The position numbers were made by a program, and so were the translations under genes. From assembly GCA_943332615.1 (NCBI GenBank), contig CALQQB010000025.1, positions 1 to 51,439 on the forward strand: DNA of 51,439 nucleotides, read 5' to 3'. The DNA is from Phenylobacterium deserti (GTDB lineage: Bacteria; Pseudomonadota; Alphaproteobacteria; Caulobacterales; Caulobacteraceae). Shown here in pieces: positions 24,446-36,913 of this stretch. Positions within the stretch are counted from its first letter, which is position 1. The number at the start of each line of letters is the position of its first letter. Under the pieces are notes generated by a model, which worked only from the letters and a program-made list of their open reading frames with translations, was not told the DNA's origin and searched no databases.

Positions 24446-24637
24446 GCCACCCTCCGACGCTCACCAGCGTCCTGACTACGGACCATAGCGGGTTCAGCCC
24501 ATCTCGCCAGTTCGCTCGCCTGTCAGGCGCATCGGCGCGGTGTCGCATCCCAGAGCCTTACCGCGCTGCAATACGGGCGTGACGACTCACGCGAGGTAGT
24601 ATGCAACATCGCTCAGGCCTGGAGTGAGCGAGCGGCG

Positions 24638-26821
24638 ATGCGGAGCCTCAGCAAGGCGGTCCTGACGGCCCTGGCGCTTGGGCTCGCCGCCCTGCTGTCC
24701 GGCGAGCCCGGCGCGGCGCAGGACGCGCCAGCGCTGCCCAAGGCGCCGATACCCTATAGCCAGACCCGCCCGAAGCCGAAGCCACGGCGTCCGGCGGCGA
24801 ATCCCACCGCCGCGGCGCCCGCGCAGGCGCCGCGGACCCCGACGTCCTCGCCGCCTCTCGTATCCGCAACCCTTGTCGAGCCAAACCCTGTAGCCCCGGC
24901 CCCAGCCCCGGCTGCCCGCGCGCCCACCGCACCACTGGCGCTCGCCAGCGCCCCGATCCCCGCTGCCGAACTGCAGGCCTTCCTCGACGGCTGGATGGCC
25001 GACGCCATGGCGCGTGAGCACATCGCCGGCGCAGCCGTTTCGATCGTGCAGAACGGCCATGTGGTGCTCAAGACGGGCTACGGTTTCGCCGATCTCGCTG
25101 CCCGTCGGCCCGTCGATCCGGACAGGACGCTTTTCCGCATCGGTTCGATTTCCAAGACCTTCACCTGGATCCTGGTGATGAAGGATGTGGAAACCGGCCG
25201 CATGCGCCTGGACCGGCCCGTCAACCTGTACCTGCCAGAGAAGGTCCGCCTGGCCGGCAAGTCGCGAAATGTGACGCTGGGCAACCTGATGGACCACTCG
25301 GCCGGGTTCGAGGATCTGGCCCTGGGCCAGCTGTTCGAGAACGATCCGCGCCGGGTGCGCCCGCTCGACCTCTACCTTCGCCAGGAACGGCCGGACCAGG
25401 TGCGGAACGCCGGCCTGCTTTCCAGCTATTCCAACTACGGCGTGGCCCTGGCCGGTGCGGCGGCGGCCCAGACAGCCGGCAAAGTCTTCGAGCGGCGGGT
25501 GGAGGACGATATCACCGTTCCGCTGCGTATGAGCCACACCACCTTCCGCGAACCCCGCCCTGAACGCCGGGGCCTGCCGGCGGCGATGCCGGCCCGGCTG
25601 CGCGGGGATGTCGCCACCGGCTACGGCTGGCGCGCGGCGGGCTTCATTCCGGACGACTACGAATACATCGGTCAGGTGGCGCCGGCGGGCGGAGCCTCGT
25701 CCACCGCGGGCGACATGTCGCGCTACATGCTGATGCTGCTGGGGAACGGCAGTGCAGAGGGCGCGACGATCTTCGGCCCGGTGGCGGCGCGGGCCTTCCG
25801 CACGCCGCTGCAGCGGCCGCCGACCGGCATCAACGGCTGGGCGCACGGCTTCATGACCTTCGATCTGCCCGGCGGGCATCGCGGCTATGGGCACCTGGGC
25901 CACACCATCGCGTTCCAGTCGAACATGACGCTTGTGCCCGACCTGGCGCTGGGCGTGTTCGTCACCACCAATAGCGAGAGCGGAGCGAGGCTGGCCGACA
26001 TCCTGCCCCAGGCTCTGGTGCAGCGCTTCTACGCCGCCGCCCGCCCCTTCCCGCGCCCGGGCTCGGCGGCGCTGGTGGCGGAGGGGTCGATGTTCGAAGG
26101 CCGCTATCTGTCCACCCGGCGGGCGTTTGGGGGACTTGAGGGCTTTGTTGGACTGATCGAGGGCCAGGCCGAGGTGAGCGTCACCCCGGGCGGCCGACTG
26201 CTGGTCAGCCGCAACGGCGGGACCCAGGCATTTGTCCCGGAAGGCCCCTTGAGCGACGGTCGCTTCATTTCGACGACGGACGAGGCGCGGCTGCGCTTTC
26301 TGGTCCGTGATGGCCGCGCGGTTGGCTACCAGCCCGGGACGAATACCGAAATCCTACAGCGCGCCGCTTTCGCCGAGCAGCGCCAGACCCTGGTGACCGG
26401 GGCCGGCCTTACTGCGTCGGCGGCCGTCGCGACCCTGTTGGGCCTCCTTGTCCGCAACCGCCGGGAATTGCGCCAGAACCAGACCCAGGCGCGAGCCTCT
26501 CTGGTGCAGGCCATGCAGGCCGGCCTGTGGATCGCCGCCTTCGTCCTATTCGCCCTCTGGAGCCTGGGCGCCGGGGACGCCCAGGCGCTGATGTACAACT
26601 GGCCCGGGGCCCTGGTGGTGACCGCCTCGACCTGTGCTCTGGTGGCGGCGAGTCTGACCCTGCTGACGATTATCGCCATTCCGGCCATCTGGCAGGGCGG
26701 CCGGCGGGTGGAATCCTGGACCGCCGGCCGCAAATTTCTCTTCACGTCTACCGTATTGATCTACATGGTTTTTTCCGTGCTCTTGGCGCTTAACGGCGCC
26801 TTGGCGCCCTGGACCGGCTGA
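24638..26821 (+). CDS. Class C beta-lactamase-like serine hydrolase with C-terminal membrane helices
   Basis: A 727-residue protein. Signal peptide or anchor (residues 1-28), a Pro/Ala-rich low-complexity linker (about 30-105), a serine beta-lactamase/DD-peptidase-like domain (about 110-480) with SxxK at Ser170-Ile-Ser-Lys173 and the YSN motif in SSYSNYG, then a smaller domain and three or four transmembrane helices at the end (about 580-725). Such proteins are usually esterases or peptidases acting in the periplasm. Whether the C-terminal helices form a transport or only an anchor unit is unknown. ATG at 24638 has GGAG upstream. Confidence 0.85.
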   Translation: MRSLSKAVLTALALGLAALLSGEPGAAQDAPALPKAPIPYSQTRPKPKPRRPAANPTAAAPAQAPRTPTSSPPLVSATLVEPNPVAPAPAPAARAPTAPLALASAPIPAAELQAFLDGWMADAMAREHIAGAAVSIVQNGHVVLKTGYGFADLAARRPVDPDRTLFRIGSISKTFTWILVMKDVETGRMRLDRPVNLYLPEKVRLAGKSRNVTLGNLMDHSAGFEDLALGQLFENDPRRVRPLDLYLRQERPDQVRNAGLLSSYSNYGVALAGAAAAQTAGKVFERRVEDDITVPLRMSHTTFREPRPERRGLPAAMPARLRGDVATGYGWRAAGFIPDDYEYIGQVAPAGGASSTAGDMSRYMLMLLGNGSAEGATIFGPVAARAFRTPLQRPPTGINGWAHGFMTFDLPGGHRGYGHLGHTIAFQSNMTLVPDLALGVFVTTNSESGARLADILPQALVQRFYAAARPFPRPGSAALVAEGSMFEGRYLSTRRAFGGLEGFVGLIEGQAEVSVTPGGRLLVSRNGGTQAFVPEGPLSDGRFISTTDEARLRFLVRDGRAVGYQPGTNTEILQRAAFAEQRQTLVTGAGLTASAAVATLLGLLVRNRRELRQNQTQARASLVQAMQAGLWIAAFVLFALWSLGAGDAQALMYNWPGALVVTASTCALVAASLTLLTIIAIPAIWQGGRRVESWTAGRKFLFTSTVLIYMVFSVLLALNGALAPWTG

Positions 26822-26838
26822 CGCCCAGCCGCGGCCTC

Positions 26839-26853
26839 TAAACCGCCCCTTAA
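26839..26853 (+). promoter_or_regulatory. Probable CtrA-binding site upstream of fliF
   Basis: TAAA-N7-TTAA (26839-26842, 26850-26853) followed by CC is one mismatch from the CtrA consensus TTAA-N7-TTAA. It lies 87 bases before the fliF start. In Caulobacter the fliF operon is a CtrA-activated early flagellar promoter, so position and motif agree. I see no sigma-54 promoter here. Confidence 0.6.
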
Positions 26854-26939
26854 CCAAGGACTGGGAAATTCCTGCCTACCAAGGGGGGGTAAGCGCATCT
26901 GGCGCGCATCCGCCGACACGGTTGGAAGGGACGCCTCGC

Positions 26940-28592
26940 TTGAACGGGTTCGTAGCCGCTCTGCAGAGATTTGGGTTCGGCCGCCTGGCCGCCATTCTCG
27001 GTATCGCCGCCGGCCTGGCCGCGGTGATGGCGGCGATCTTCATGAACCTGGGCCAGCCCAAGGCCCTGCTCTATTCGAACCTCGACCTCAAAGAAGCCGG
27101 CACGATCACCCAGGCGCTGGACCAGGCCGGGGTGAAGTATGAGGTGAAGGGCGACGGCTCCACCATCATGGTGCCGCGCGACGTGGTGGCCTCCACCCGC
27201 CTCATGCTGTCCGGCAAGGGCCTGCCGACCGCCGGCTCCGTCGGCTACGAGATCTTCGACAACGCCAGCGCGCTGGGCCAGACCGACTTCGTCCAGCAGC
27301 TCAACCGCCAGCGCGCCCTGGAAGGCGAGCTGGGCCGCACCATCGGGGCCCTCGACGGCATCACCTCGGTTCGCGTGCACCTGGTGCTCCCGAAGCGCCA
27401 GTTGTTCGAGGAGGAGGCCGAGCTGCCCTCCGCCGCCGTGAGCATCGGCGTCGGCGGCCGCGAGCCGACCGCCGACCAGGTCCGCGCCATCCAGAATCTG
27501 GTCGCCGGGTCGGTGCCGAGCATGAAAGCGGACCGCGTCACCGTCGTGGACCAGCACGCCAAGACCCTGTCGGGCGGCGAGACAGGGATGGCCGCCGAAG
27601 CCGACAGCCGCAAGTCCGAGGTCGAACAGCGCATCGCCAAACAGGTGAAGACCCTGGTTGAAGGCATGGTCGGCATCGGCAAGGCCCGGGTCAACGTCTC
27701 GGCCGATGTCGATATGGCCCGCGTGACCGTTCAGGAAGAGAAGTACGATCCGGACGGTCAGGTGATCCGCTCCGAGAGCACGAGCGACGAGAACAGTAAG
27801 GAGAGCGGCGGCGGCGACTCCGGCCAGGCCTCGGTCGCGGCGAACATCCCGCCGGGCGCGGCCACCGGCGACGGCGGCTCCAACAGCAACAGCACCGGCC
27901 ACCAGGAGTCCACGACCAACTACGAGATCTCGAAGTCCATGCGGACCGAGGTGCAGGAGCCGGGCGCGATCAAGCGGCTGTCGGTTGCTGTCGCCGTCGA
28001 TGGCGTCACGGCGATCGGCAAGGACGGCAAACCCGGCGCCTATGCCCCCCGCTCGGCCGAGGAGATGCAGCGCATTGAGGACCTGATCCGGGTCTCAGTT
28101 GGCTTCAACACGGAGCGCGGCGACCAGATCAGCGTCAAGAACGTCAAGTTCCCGGTTGTTGAAGACTCTGGCGGTGTGACGGCCGCGAGCCCGCTGATGG
28201 GGTTCGATAAGAACGACATCATGCGCGCCGCCGAACTCGGCGTGCTGGCGATCGTGGGGATCCTGATGATCTTCTTCGTCGCCCGCCCGCTGCTGGGCGG
28301 CGGCGGCGGCGGCGGCAAGCAGGGCAAGGGCGGCGCGAACGCCCCTCCCGCCGTCACCCGCATCATGGTCATGCCCGACGGCCAGCAGATGCAGATCGCC
28401 GCCGATGGATCGATGTCACAGCTCGCCCTCCCCGGCCCCGACGGCAACACCGACATCACTCAACGGATGGAAATGGCCCGTGTCGATGGCCAAGTGCGGG
28501 TGAGCACCGTCAGGAAGGTTTCGGAATTCGTGGCTGCGCACCCCGACGAGTCCGTCGCGATCCTTCGCTCCTGGCTGCATGAGACAACCTGA
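26940..28592 (+). CDS. fliF: Flagellar MS-ring protein FliF
   Basis: A 550-residue inner-membrane ring protein and base of the flagellum. First transmembrane segment at about residues 18-37 ([17 protein letters not shown]), ring-building motifs including [14 protein letters not shown] and [17 protein letters not shown], a Ser/Gly/Asn-rich loop (about 280-320), second transmembrane helix near 435-455, and a cytoplasmic tail for FliG binding ([23 protein letters not shown]). A TTG start at 26940 is supported by GGAAGGG at 26924-26930; TTG 26922 would lie before that site. The first gene of a tightly packed six-gene operon. Confidence 0.95.
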   Translation: MNGFVAALQRFGFGRLAAILGIAAGLAAVMAAIFMNLGQPKALLYSNLDLKEAGTITQALDQAGVKYEVKGDGSTIMVPRDVVASTRLMLSGKGLPTAGSVGYEIFDNASALGQTDFVQQLNRQRALEGELGRTIGALDGITSVRVHLVLPKRQLFEEEAELPSAAVSIGVGGREPTADQVRAIQNLVAGSVPSMKADRVTVVDQHAKTLSGGETGMAAEADSRKSEVEQRIAKQVKTLVEGMVGIGKARVNVSADVDMARVTVQEEKYDPDGQVIRSESTSDENSKESGGGDSGQASVAANIPPGAATGDGGSNSNSTGHQESTTNYEISKSMRTEVQEPGAIKRLSVAVAVDGVTAIGKDGKPGAYAPRSAEEMQRIEDLIRVSVGFNTERGDQISVKNVKFPVVEDSGGVTAASPLMGFDKNDIMRAAELGVLAIVGILMIFFVARPLLGGGGGGGKQGKGGANAPPAVTRIMVMPDGQQMQIAADGSMSQLALPGPDGNTDITQRMEMARVDGQVRVSTVRKVSEFVAAHPDESVAILRSWLHETT

Positions 28593-29620
28593 TGGCCCGT
28601 GGCGCGAGTAAGAACATCGTCGACGCCTCGCGCCTGAACGGCGCTGAGAAGTGCGCCGTCATCCTGCTGGCGCTCGGGGAGGAGCATGCCCAGGTATGGG
28701 GCGCGCTGGACGAGGAGGAGATCAAGGAAATCTCCCAGGCCATGGCCAGCCTCGGGAACGTAACCTCCGCCGTGGTCGAGGATCTGCTGGTGGAGTTCGT
28801 GTCCGGCATGGCCGGGACGGGCGCTATCATGGGCTCGTTCGAACAGACCCAGAAGCTGCTGGCCTCGATCATGCCGGGCGAAAAAGTCGACAGCCTCATG
28901 GAGGAAATCCGCGGTCCGGCGGGTCGCACAATGTGGGACAAGCTGGGCAACGTGAACGAGGCGGTGCTCGCCAACTATCTGAAGAATGAATACCCGCAGA
29001 CCGTCGCCGTGGTGCTGTCGAAGATCAAGGCGGAGCACGCCGCCCGCGTGCTGAGCTCGCTTCCTGAGGACTTCGCTCTGGAATGCGTCATGCGCATGCT
29101 GCGCATGGAACCGGTGCAGCGGGAAATCCTCGACAAGATCGAACAGACGCTCCGCAACGAATTCATGTCGAACTTGGCCCGCACCTCCAAGCGCGACAGC
29201 CACGAGATGATGGCTGACATCTTCAACTCCTTCGACCGCCAGACCGAAGCTCGTTTCATCACCGCCCTGGAAGAGCGCAACCGCGAGGCGGCCGAGCGAA
29301 TCCGGGCCCTGATGTTCGTCTTCGAAGACCTCTCCAAGCTTGATCCGGGTGGGATTCAGACGCTGCTGCGAACCGTCGAGAAGGACCAGTTGGGGCTGGG
29401 GATGAAGGGCGCATCCGACGCGCTGCGGGAAATGTTCTTCTCCAACATGTCCGAACGCGCCGCAAAGATCATGCGCGATGACATGGAGAGCATGGGGCCG
29501 GTGCGCCTGCGCGATGTGGATCAGGCGCAGATGAACATCGTCCAGGTCGCCAAGGATCTCGCCAACAAGGGCGAGATCATGCTGGCCGGCTCGGGCAGCG
29601 ACGACGAGCTAGTCTACTGA
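28592..29620 (+). CDS. fliG: Flagellar motor switch protein FliG
   Basis: A 342-residue cytoplasmic switch protein linking FliF to the stator. N-terminal domain ([18 protein letters not shown]), middle domain with the [13 protein letters not shown] segment (normal EHPQTIA), and C-terminal domain with charged torque helix [28 protein letters not shown], given here in parts. Length matches the family. Its ATG overlaps the fliF stop by one base, indicating translational coupling. Confidence 0.95.
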   Translation: MARGASKNIVDASRLNGAEKCAVILLALGEEHAQVWGALDEEEIKEISQAMASLGNVTSAVVEDLLVEFVSGMAGTGAIMGSFEQTQKLLASIMPGEKVDSLMEEIRGPAGRTMWDKLGNVNEAVLANYLKNEYPQTVAVVLSKIKAEHAARVLSSLPEDFALECVMRMLRMEPVQREILDKIEQTLRNEFMSNLARTSKRDSHEMMADIFNSFDRQTEARFITALEERNREAAERIRALMFVFEDLSKLDPGGIQTLLRTVEKDQLGLGMKGASDALREMFFSNMSERAAKIMRDDMESMGPVRLRDVDQAQMNIVQVAKDLANKGEIMLAGSGSDDELVY

Positions 29621-30264
29621 TGTTGGAAACGCGGAAATTCGGCTTCGATACCGTGTTCGACGGGGCCGGGAGCATCACCGCCTCGAACCCGCGACCCAAG
29701 CGTCTGTTTCCGATCGAAGAGGTCGAGCAGATCCGGAGCCTCGCTCGCGCCGAAGGCGAGCGGGCCGCACTGGCCAGCGTCGCCGCCCAGCAGGCGAACG
29801 CGCTCAGCCAGATCGCCGCGGCCTGCGATCAGGCCCTGCCGCGCCTGGCCGAAGTGGCTCATGACCATCGCACGGCCTCGGCCGCCCTGGCGCTGGCCTG
29901 CGGACGCGCCATCGCCGACGCCGCCCTGGACCGCTTCCCCGAGGCCGCCGCCAAAGCCGCCCTGGACTCCCTGGCCCGCGAAATCGAGGCGCAGCCGCGC
30001 CTGACGGTCAGCGCCGACCCGGCGATCGCCGACATCCTGCAGACGACGCTTGAGGAGACGGCCCGCACCCTCGGTTTCGAGGGCTCCATTGTCGTACGTC
30101 CCGACGGCGCCTTTGGCCGCCACGCCTTCACTCTCGACTTCGGCGATGGCCGGGCGGCCTTCGATCCGCAAGTCTCCGCCCAGCGCGTGACCCAAGCCCT
30201 GGAGGCGGCTCTCGCCGCCGAAGGCCTGCATGCCGAACCCATGATCCCCGGTTCAGAAAGCTAG
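29620..30264 (+). CDS. fliH: FliH/FlbE, negative regulator of the flagellar export ATPase
   Basis: A 214-residue protein at the position occupied by flbE (fliH) in the Caulobacter fliF operon. A short N-terminal segment (KFGFDTVFDG), an Ala/Glu-rich helical middle (about residues 40-110) and a globular C-terminal region with VRPDGAFGRHAFTLDFGDGRA fit FliH, which binds FliI through its C-terminal half and dimerises by the coil. Sequence similarity in this family is weak, so assignment leans on operon context. ATG overlaps the fliG stop by one base. Confidence 0.85.
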   Translation: MLETRKFGFDTVFDGAGSITASNPRPKRLFPIEEVEQIRSLARAEGERAALASVAAQQANALSQIAAACDQALPRLAEVAHDHRTASAALALACGRAIADAALDRFPEAAAKAALDSLAREIEAQPRLTVSADPAIADILQTTLEETARTLGFEGSIVVRPDGAFGRHAFTLDFGDGRAAFDPQVSAQRVTQALEAALAAEGLHAEPMIPGSES

Positions 30265-30268
30265 ACCC

Positions 30269-30613
30269 ATGGCTGATGACGACCTGAAGCTCGACGAGTT
30301 CGCGCCCAGCGACGATGCCGACAGCATCCTCGCCGGGCTGCTTTCGGAGGAAGGGCGCACCGCTGGCGACCTGGCCCCGGTGTTCGATGTGCCGGTGGCG
30401 ATCTCCGCGGTGCTGGGACGTTCCTCCATGTCGGTAGCCCAGCTGCTGCAACTCACGCAGGGCTCGGTGCTGGAGCTGGACCGCAAGGTCGGCGAAGCGA
30501 TCGACATCTACGTCAACAACCGCCTGGTGGCCCGCGGCGAGGTCGTCATCGTCGATGAGCGCCTGGGCGTGACCATGACGGAAATCATCAAGGACGGCGA
30601 CGCGGCGGTCTGA
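30269..30613 (+). CDS. fliN: Flagellar motor switch protein FliN
   Basis: A 114-residue C-ring protein. An acidic, disordered N terminus (about 1-38) precedes a SpoA domain: FDVPVAISAVLGRSSMSVAQLLQLTQGSVLELDR in parts, then NNRLVARGEVVIVDERLGVTMTEII. This is the canonical FliN fold, forming the base of the switch ring and a docking place for the export apparatus. It starts four bases after fliH. Confidence 0.95.
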   Translation: MADDDLKLDEFAPSDDADSILAGLLSEEGRTAGDLAPVFDVPVAISAVLGRSSMSVAQLLQLTQGSVLELDRKVGEAIDIYVNNRLVARGEVVIVDERLGVTMTEIIKDGDAAV

Positions 30614-30641
30614 GCCGGCCTCGCGGTCAAGGGAGTAATCG

Positions 30642-32008
<1,367 letters not shown>

Positions 32009-32009
<1 letters not shown>

Positions 32010-34102
32010 TGGCTGACACCGGGGCGGCCTACAGGTTCGATACCGCGCCCTCGCCGCGCCAGGTCTGGGGCTGGGTGGCGCGTGGCGAGGTGATGCTGGC
32101 GCTGGGCGTCGTGGGCATTGTCGTCCTGCTGATCCTGCCGATCCCGGCCTTCCTCCTGGACATGCTGCTTTCGATCTCGATCGCCATGGCGGTCCTGATC
32201 CTGATGACCTCGCTGCTCATCAAGCGGCCGCTGGAATTCACCTCGTTCCCGACCGTTCTGCTGGTCGCGACGCTCTTCCGTCTCTCACTCAACATCGCCA
32301 CGACCCGGCTGATCCTCAGTCACGGGCACGAGGGCGCGCACGGCGCGGGCCACGTCATCGAGACGTTCGGCAAGATGATGATGGGCGGTAATTTCGTCAT
32401 CGGCGTGATCGTCTTCGCCATCCTGGTGGTGGTGAATTTCGTGGTCATCACCAAGGGTTCAGGCCGGATCGCGGAAGTCGCGGCGCGCTTCACCCTGGAC
32501 GCCATGCCCGGCAAGCAGATGGCCATCGACGCAGATCTGTCGTCGGGCCTGATCGATCAGGACCAGGCCAAGCTGCGCCGCAAGGAGCTGGAGCAGGAAT
32601 CGACCTTCTTCGGGGCCATGGACGGCGCGTCGAAGTTCGTCCGCGGCGACGCCATGGCGGGCCTGGTGATCCTGGGCATCAACGTCGTCGGCGGCATTCT
32701 GATCGGTGTGCTCCAGCACAAGGTGCCGATCGGCCAAGCCTTCTCCAGCTACACGATCATGAGCATCGGCGACGGCCTGGTCAGCCAGATCCCGGCATTG
32801 GTGATCTCGATCGCCGCGGGCTTCCTGGTGTCGAAGGCCGGCGTCGAGGGCGCGGCCGACAAGGCCCTGGTGACCCAGCTGGCTACCAACCCCATCAGCC
32901 TGGGCATGGTCTCCGCCGCCGCCGGTGTGCTGGCTATCGTCCCCGGCATGCCGATCATACCCTTCGCGGCGCTCTCGCTCGGCGCCGGCGCCCTGGCCTG
33001 GAACCGCTCGAAGACCGCCTCTCAGCCCGCGCCGATGGAGGTCGTCGAGGCGCCGCCCGCAGCCGAGGACGAGCCGATCGCCCAGACCCTGGCGATCGAC
33101 GAGATCAAGATCGAGCTCGGATATGGCCTGCTGCCGCTGATCAACGACCTGGAGGGCCGCCGGCTTACCGACCAGATCAAGGCGCTGCGCCGCACCCTGG
33201 CCGCCGACTTCGGCTTCGTAATGCCGTCCGTGCGCATCCTCGACAACATGCGCCTGCCCTCCCAGGGCTATTGCCTGCGTATCAAGGAGATGGAGGCCGG
33301 CGCCGGCGAGGTCCGCATCGGCTCGCTGATGGCCATGGACCCACGCGGCGGCCAGGTGGAGCTGCCCGGCGAGCACATGAAGGAGCCGGCGTTCGGCCTG
33401 CCGGCCACCTGGATCGACGACGGCCTGCGCGAGGAGGCGACCTTCCGCGGCTACACCATCGTCGACCCGGCCACGGTGCTGACCACGCACCTGACCGAGA
33501 TTCTCAAGGAGAACATGCCGGACCTGCTGAGCTACGCCGAGGTCCAGAAGCTGATCAAGGACCTGCCGGCCGAGCAGAAGAAGCTGGCCGAGGACCTGAT
33601 CCCGGCCACCGTCACGGCCACCACCCTGCAGCGCGTGCTTCAGGCGCTACTGCGCGAGCGGGTCTCGATCCGCGACCTGGGCGCCATCCTGGAGGGCATC
33701 GGCGAGGCGGCGCCTCACACCGCCTCGATCACCAACCTGGTCGAGCAGGTCCGCGGCCGCCTGGCCCGGCAGCTCTGCTATTCCTACAAGGGTGACGACG
33801 GGGCCCTGCCCATCGTCACCCTGTCGGCCGAATGGGAGAACGCTTTCGCCGACGCCCTGGTGGGGTCCGGCGAAGAGAAGCAGTTGGCGCTGGCGCCGTC
33901 GCGCCTGCAGGACTTCATCCGAGGTATCCGCGAAACGTTCGAACGCGCCGCGCTGGCCGGCGACACCCCGGTGCTGCTGACCAGCCCGACCATCCGGCCC
34001 TACGTCCGCTCGATCATAGAGCGCTTCCGCGGCCAGACCCCGGTGATGAGCCAGAACGAGGTGCACCCTCGGGCGCGGCTGAAGACGGTGGGTTCGATCT
34101 AG
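32009..34102 (+). CDS. flhA: Flagellar export gate protein FlhA
   Basis: A 697-residue export-gate component. About eight transmembrane helices in the first 330 residues, with the FHIPEP-type conserved region (SLLIKRPLEFTSFPTVLL, LFRLSLNIATTRLIL, DAMPGKQMAIDADL), then a large cytoplasmic domain binding chaperone-substrate complexes (ELGYGLLPLIND, LREEATFRGYTIVDPATVL, LLRERVSIRDLGAILE). Its ATG overlaps the flbD stop by one base. It is the last gene of the fliF operon. Confidence 0.95.
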
Positions 34103-34108
34103 CGACGG

Positions 34109-34140
34109 CTCAGGGATAGCTCAGGGATAGCTCAGGGATT
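34109..34140 (+). repeat. Short tandem repeat, about three units of CTCAGGGATAG
   Basis: CTCAGGGATAG occurs at 34109-34119 and 34120-34130, and a third unit at 34131-34140 ends CTCAGGGATT. The array starts seven bases past the flhA stop. Slippage-prone and short; no function is apparent. Confidence 0.8.
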
Positions 34141-34225
34141 CTGCGGCGTTGCAGGGCGCCGCCTCGGCTGATAGCGGTTCGGTCGTTGCGGGCCTTGGCC
34201 CGACTCCCTTGAGTCTAGGTATCGG

Positions 34226-34588
34226 ATGCGGTCACCCCCACAGCGACCCCAGGGCCCACGCGGGCAATTCCTGTGGGACCTGCTGACCTTCGAGCGGTTG
34301 ATCACCGGCTCGGTCGTCCATCTCGTCTACTGGGCGGGCCTGGGCATGATCGGGATCATGGCGTTTGGCGTGCTCGGTGCGACGGTGGGCGTGGCGATCC
34401 GGGACTTCAGCCTCGTCGGCATCCTGCTGGCCTTCGGCGTTCTGGGCGTGGGCGTGCTGGGCGTCGTCGCCGCGGTCCTGCTCTGGCGCTCGTTCTGCGA
34501 GTTCTACGTCACGATCTTCAAGATCAGCGAGGACCTGCAGGTTCTACGCGCCGACGTCGAAGCCGAACGGGCCCGGCAGGGCAAATAG
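34226..34588 (+). CDS. DUF4282-like small membrane protein
   Basis: A 120-residue protein with an amphipathic N-terminal segment (FLWDLLTFERLITGSVVHLVYW), two transmembrane helices (about 33-58 and 62-86) and a C-terminal helix WRSFCEFYVTIFKISEDLQ. The FLTFxRLITxxxVxxxYW start and the ExxIxxFxIxENL-like end fit DUF4282, whose function is unknown. ATG 34226 follows TAGGTATCGG. It is 123 bases past flhA and convergent with fliJ, with no gap between the two stop codons. Confidence 0.7.
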   Translation: MRSPPQRPQGPRGQFLWDLLTFERLITGSVVHLVYWAGLGMIGIMAFGVLGATVGVAIRDFSLVGILLAFGVLGVGVLGVVAAVLLWRSFCEFYVTIFKISEDLQVLRADVEAERARQGK

Positions 34589-34999
34589 CTAGCGGGCCGC
34601 GATCCGGCGCAGACCCAGTTCGTCCAGGGCGGCGCTCTCACGACGGCCAAGGTCCTTGCGCTCCGTGACCGCGATGGTCTCGGCGATGTGCTCGTACTTC
34701 TTCTGGGCTTCGAAGGCTTCCGACAGCGCGTCGCGGGCGCCGCGCTCTTCGATCAAGATCACGTCGATCTCCGACTGGACCTTGGCCTTGCGCAGGCGCA
34801 AGCCGTCCAGAAATCCGGGGCGATAGAGGCCGGCGGCGGCTTCGTTGGCGGAGAACAGGGCTTCGGCCTCGCCCTCAGCCTCAAGCATCACGAGCTTCAT
34901 CTCGGCGGCCATGCGGCGATCGACCACCTCGGCCAGGCGCTTCTGCAGGACTTCGGCCTCATAGGTCGACAACCGGATTAGGGATTTGGCCCAACTCAC
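34589..34999 (-). CDS. fliJ: Flagellar protein FliJ
   Basis: A 136-residue, almost fully helical protein. Ala/Glu/Leu-rich heptads through residues 5-120 predict the antiparallel coiled coil by which FliJ enters the FliI hexamer and touches FlhA. Sequence identity within the family is low; its GTG start (34999-34997) overlapping the fliI stop by four bases (GTGA) makes the call secure. Confidence 0.88.
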   Translation of the reverse strand: MSWAKSLIRLSTYEAEVLQKRLAEVVDRRMAAEMKLVMLEAEGEAEALFSANEAAAGLYRPGFLDGLRLRKAKVQSEIDVILIEERGARDALSEAFEAQKKYEHIAETIAVTERKDLGRRESAALDELGLRRIAAR

Positions 35000-36333
35000 G
35001 CGGCGGCTCCGTTCAGGATGTCGGCGAGGCCCGCGAAGCTGTCTTCGAGGCCGGTGGCGTCATCGGGATCCTGCGAGAGGAACGCTTCGACGGCCGGATT
35101 GAGGGCTATGGCCCGGTCGATCAACGGATCGGCCCCAGCGCGATAGGCGCCGATACGGATCAGTTCTTCCATGTTCGAATAGGCCGAAAGCGCCTCGCGC
35201 GCCTGACGAACGACAACGCGCTCTTCCGGCGACTGGCAGCCCGGCATGGTGCGGCTGATCGACTTCAGGACGTTGATCGCCGGGAAGCGGCCGCGCTCGG
35301 CGATGCTGCGTTCCATGACGATATGACCATCCAGGATGCCGCGCACGGCGTCGGCGATCGGTTCGTTGTGGTCGTCGCCGTCCACCAGCACGGTGAACAG
35401 ACCGGTGATCGGGCCGGCCTTGGTGCCGTCGGCGCGGATCGGACCCGGCCCGGCCCGTTCAAGCAGCTTCGGCAGTTCGGTGAAGACCGTGGGGGTATAA
35501 CCCTTGGTGGTCGGCGGCTCGCCGGCGGCCAGGCCGATCTCGCGCTGGGCCATGGCGAAGCGGGTGACCGAGTCCATCAGGCAGAGGACTTCCAGGTCCT
35601 GGTCGCGGAGGAACTCGGCGATGGCCATGGTCATGTAGGCGGCCTGACGGCGTTTAAGCGCCGGCTCGTCGGAGGTGGCCACCACGACGATGGCGCGGCG
35701 CAGGCCTTCCTCGCCCAGGGTCTCCTCGATGAACTCTCGCACCTCGCGGCCGCGTTCGCCGATCAGCCCTACAACGACCGCGTCGCAGTCGGCGTTCTTG
35801 GCCAGCATCGAGAGCAGCACCGACTTGCCGACGCCCGAGCCGGCGAAGACGCCCAGGCGCTGGCCGCGGCAGCAGGTGGTGAAGACGTTCATGGCCCGGA
35901 CGCCCAGGTCCAAGCGCTCGCCCACGCGGGCGCGAGAATGGGCGGCGGGCGGCGCGGCGCGCAACGGATAGCCAACGATCCCCTGCGGCAGGGGACCCTT
36001 GCCGTCGATGGGCTCGCCGAAGCTATCGATGATCCGGCCGAGCCACGCCTTGGTCGGGCGGACGGCCGAACCCAGAGGCTGGATGCGGATCTCTGCGCCC
36101 GGCGCCACGCCTTCGACGGCGCCGAACGGCATCAGCAGCGCGCGGTTCTCCCGGAACCCCACCACCTCGGCGGCGACCGGCTTGTCGGAGAACCGATCGA
36201 TCTCGGCGCGGGCGCCGATAGCGAGGCGGGACAACCCGCCCTTGGCCTCGATCAGGAGGCCGTTCACCGCGGCCACCCGGCCGGACACTGTCAGTGGATC
36301 GAGCCGCTCAACCGCAGCCACCAGGCTCTTCAA
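34996..36333 (-). CDS. fliI: Flagellum-specific export ATPase FliI
   Basis: A 445-residue F1-beta-like ATPase energising flagellar protein export. N-terminal beta barrel (residues 1-90), then the P-loop [15 protein letters not shown] (about 160-174), [16 protein letters not shown], Walker [21 protein letters not shown] and the conserved [21 protein letters not shown] region. TTG is the start (36333-36331), with AAGGGGCGG upstream. The operon is fliI-fliJ, transcribed toward flhA. A 10-bp inverted repeat lies just upstream. Confidence 0.95.
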   Translation of the reverse strand: MKSLVAAVERLDPLTVSGRVAAVNGLLIEAKGGLSRLAIGARAEIDRFSDKPVAAEVVGFRENRALLMPFGAVEGVAPGAEIRIQPLGSAVRPTKAWLGRIIDSFGEPIDGKGPLPQGIVGYPLRAAPPAAHSRARVGERLDLGVRAMNVFTTCCRGQRLGVFAGSGVGKSVLLSMLAKNADCDAVVVGLIGERGREVREFIEETLGEEGLRRAIVVVATSDEPALKRRQAAYMTMAIAEFLRDQDLEVLCLMDSVTRFAMAQREIGLAAGEPPTTKGYTPTVFTELPKLLERAGPGPIRADGTKAGPITGLFTVLVDGDDHNEPIADAVRGILDGHIVMERSIAERGRFPAINVLKSISRTMPGCQSPEERVVVRQAREALSAYSNMEELIRIGAYRAGADPLIDRAIALNPAVEAFLSQDPDDATGLEDSFAGLADILNGAAA

Positions 36334-36339
36334 ACGCCG

Positions 36340-36385
36340 CCCCTTAAGCTCACGGGCAGACCTTCGCTCCCGCGCGCTTAAGGGG
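36340..36385. promoter_or_regulatory. Perfect 10-bp inverted repeat in the fliI upstream region
   Basis: CCCCTTAAGC (36340-36349) and GCTTAAGGGG (36376-36385) are exact reverse complements, 26 bases apart. Each holds the palindrome CTTAAG with a TTAA core as in CtrA half-sites, but the spacing does not match the CtrA TTAA-N7-TTAA site. The left arm also carries the fliI ribosome-binding site, so pairing in RNA could hide it. Confidence 0.45.
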
Positions 36386-36419
36386 TCGTGAAGACGTGGA
36401 ACTGGAGGAAGACGTGGGC

Positions 36420-36821
36420 CTAGTGAACGTCGGGCGGCGCCAGTCGATCCGCAGCGCCTCGACGCGCGCTGGCGACCTTGTCGGCGACGGACCCACCCCG
36501 CGCTTTCGCGACGTCCAGGAGGCCGTGGCCCTTGGCGATCGTCCCGTCGATCAGGGTCTGGCTCTTGGACATGGCCTCGTCCATCAGCGTCATACCCTTG
36601 GCCTTGGCGTCGTCCAGCAACGGACCGGCCTTGGCCGCGATCCTATCGCGTTGGGTCCAGGCCAGGATGCCGGCCAGCGCCAGCACACCCGCGCCTATCA
36701 GAATTAGAGGGTTCTTCGGCGCATGGCGCAGGGCCGGTGCGGCGAACGCGCGGGCCTGCTTCAAGCGGTCACGCCTGAGGGGCAGACGGAAGCGGGCGAG
36801 GGTCTCGGAAAGGTCGTTCAT
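36420..36821 (-). CDS. Unrecognised membrane-anchored protein between fliI and ctrA
   Basis: A 133-residue protein of unknown function. A basic N terminus ([17 protein letters not shown]), one transmembrane helix ([19 protein letters not shown], about residues 37-56) and a long Ala/Lys/Asp-rich amphipathic tail with repeated pattern ([37 protein letters not shown]). No family recognised. It diverges from ctrA across 285 bases and may be co-transcribed with fliI-fliJ (87 bases on). Confidence 0.65.
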   Translation of the reverse strand: MNDLSETLARFRLPLRRDRLKQARAFAAPALRHAPKNPLILIGAGVLALAGILAWTQRDRIAAKAGPLLDDAKAKGMTLMDEAMSKSQTLIDGTIAKGHGLLDVAKARGGSVADKVASARRGAADRLAPPDVH

Positions 36822-36913
36822 AGGCGGCTCCGGCCGGGGTTTCTCCCATCAGAACCCCTTATTCGCCAAGGCGTTCCCGCCATATGCTTCGAGCGGCCCG
36901 TCCAATCACAAAA

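Noticed and set aside
26822..26939. Sigma-54 promoter upstream of fliF
   Set aside because: I could not find a TGGCAC-N5-TTGC match; the CtrA-like site is a better explanation.
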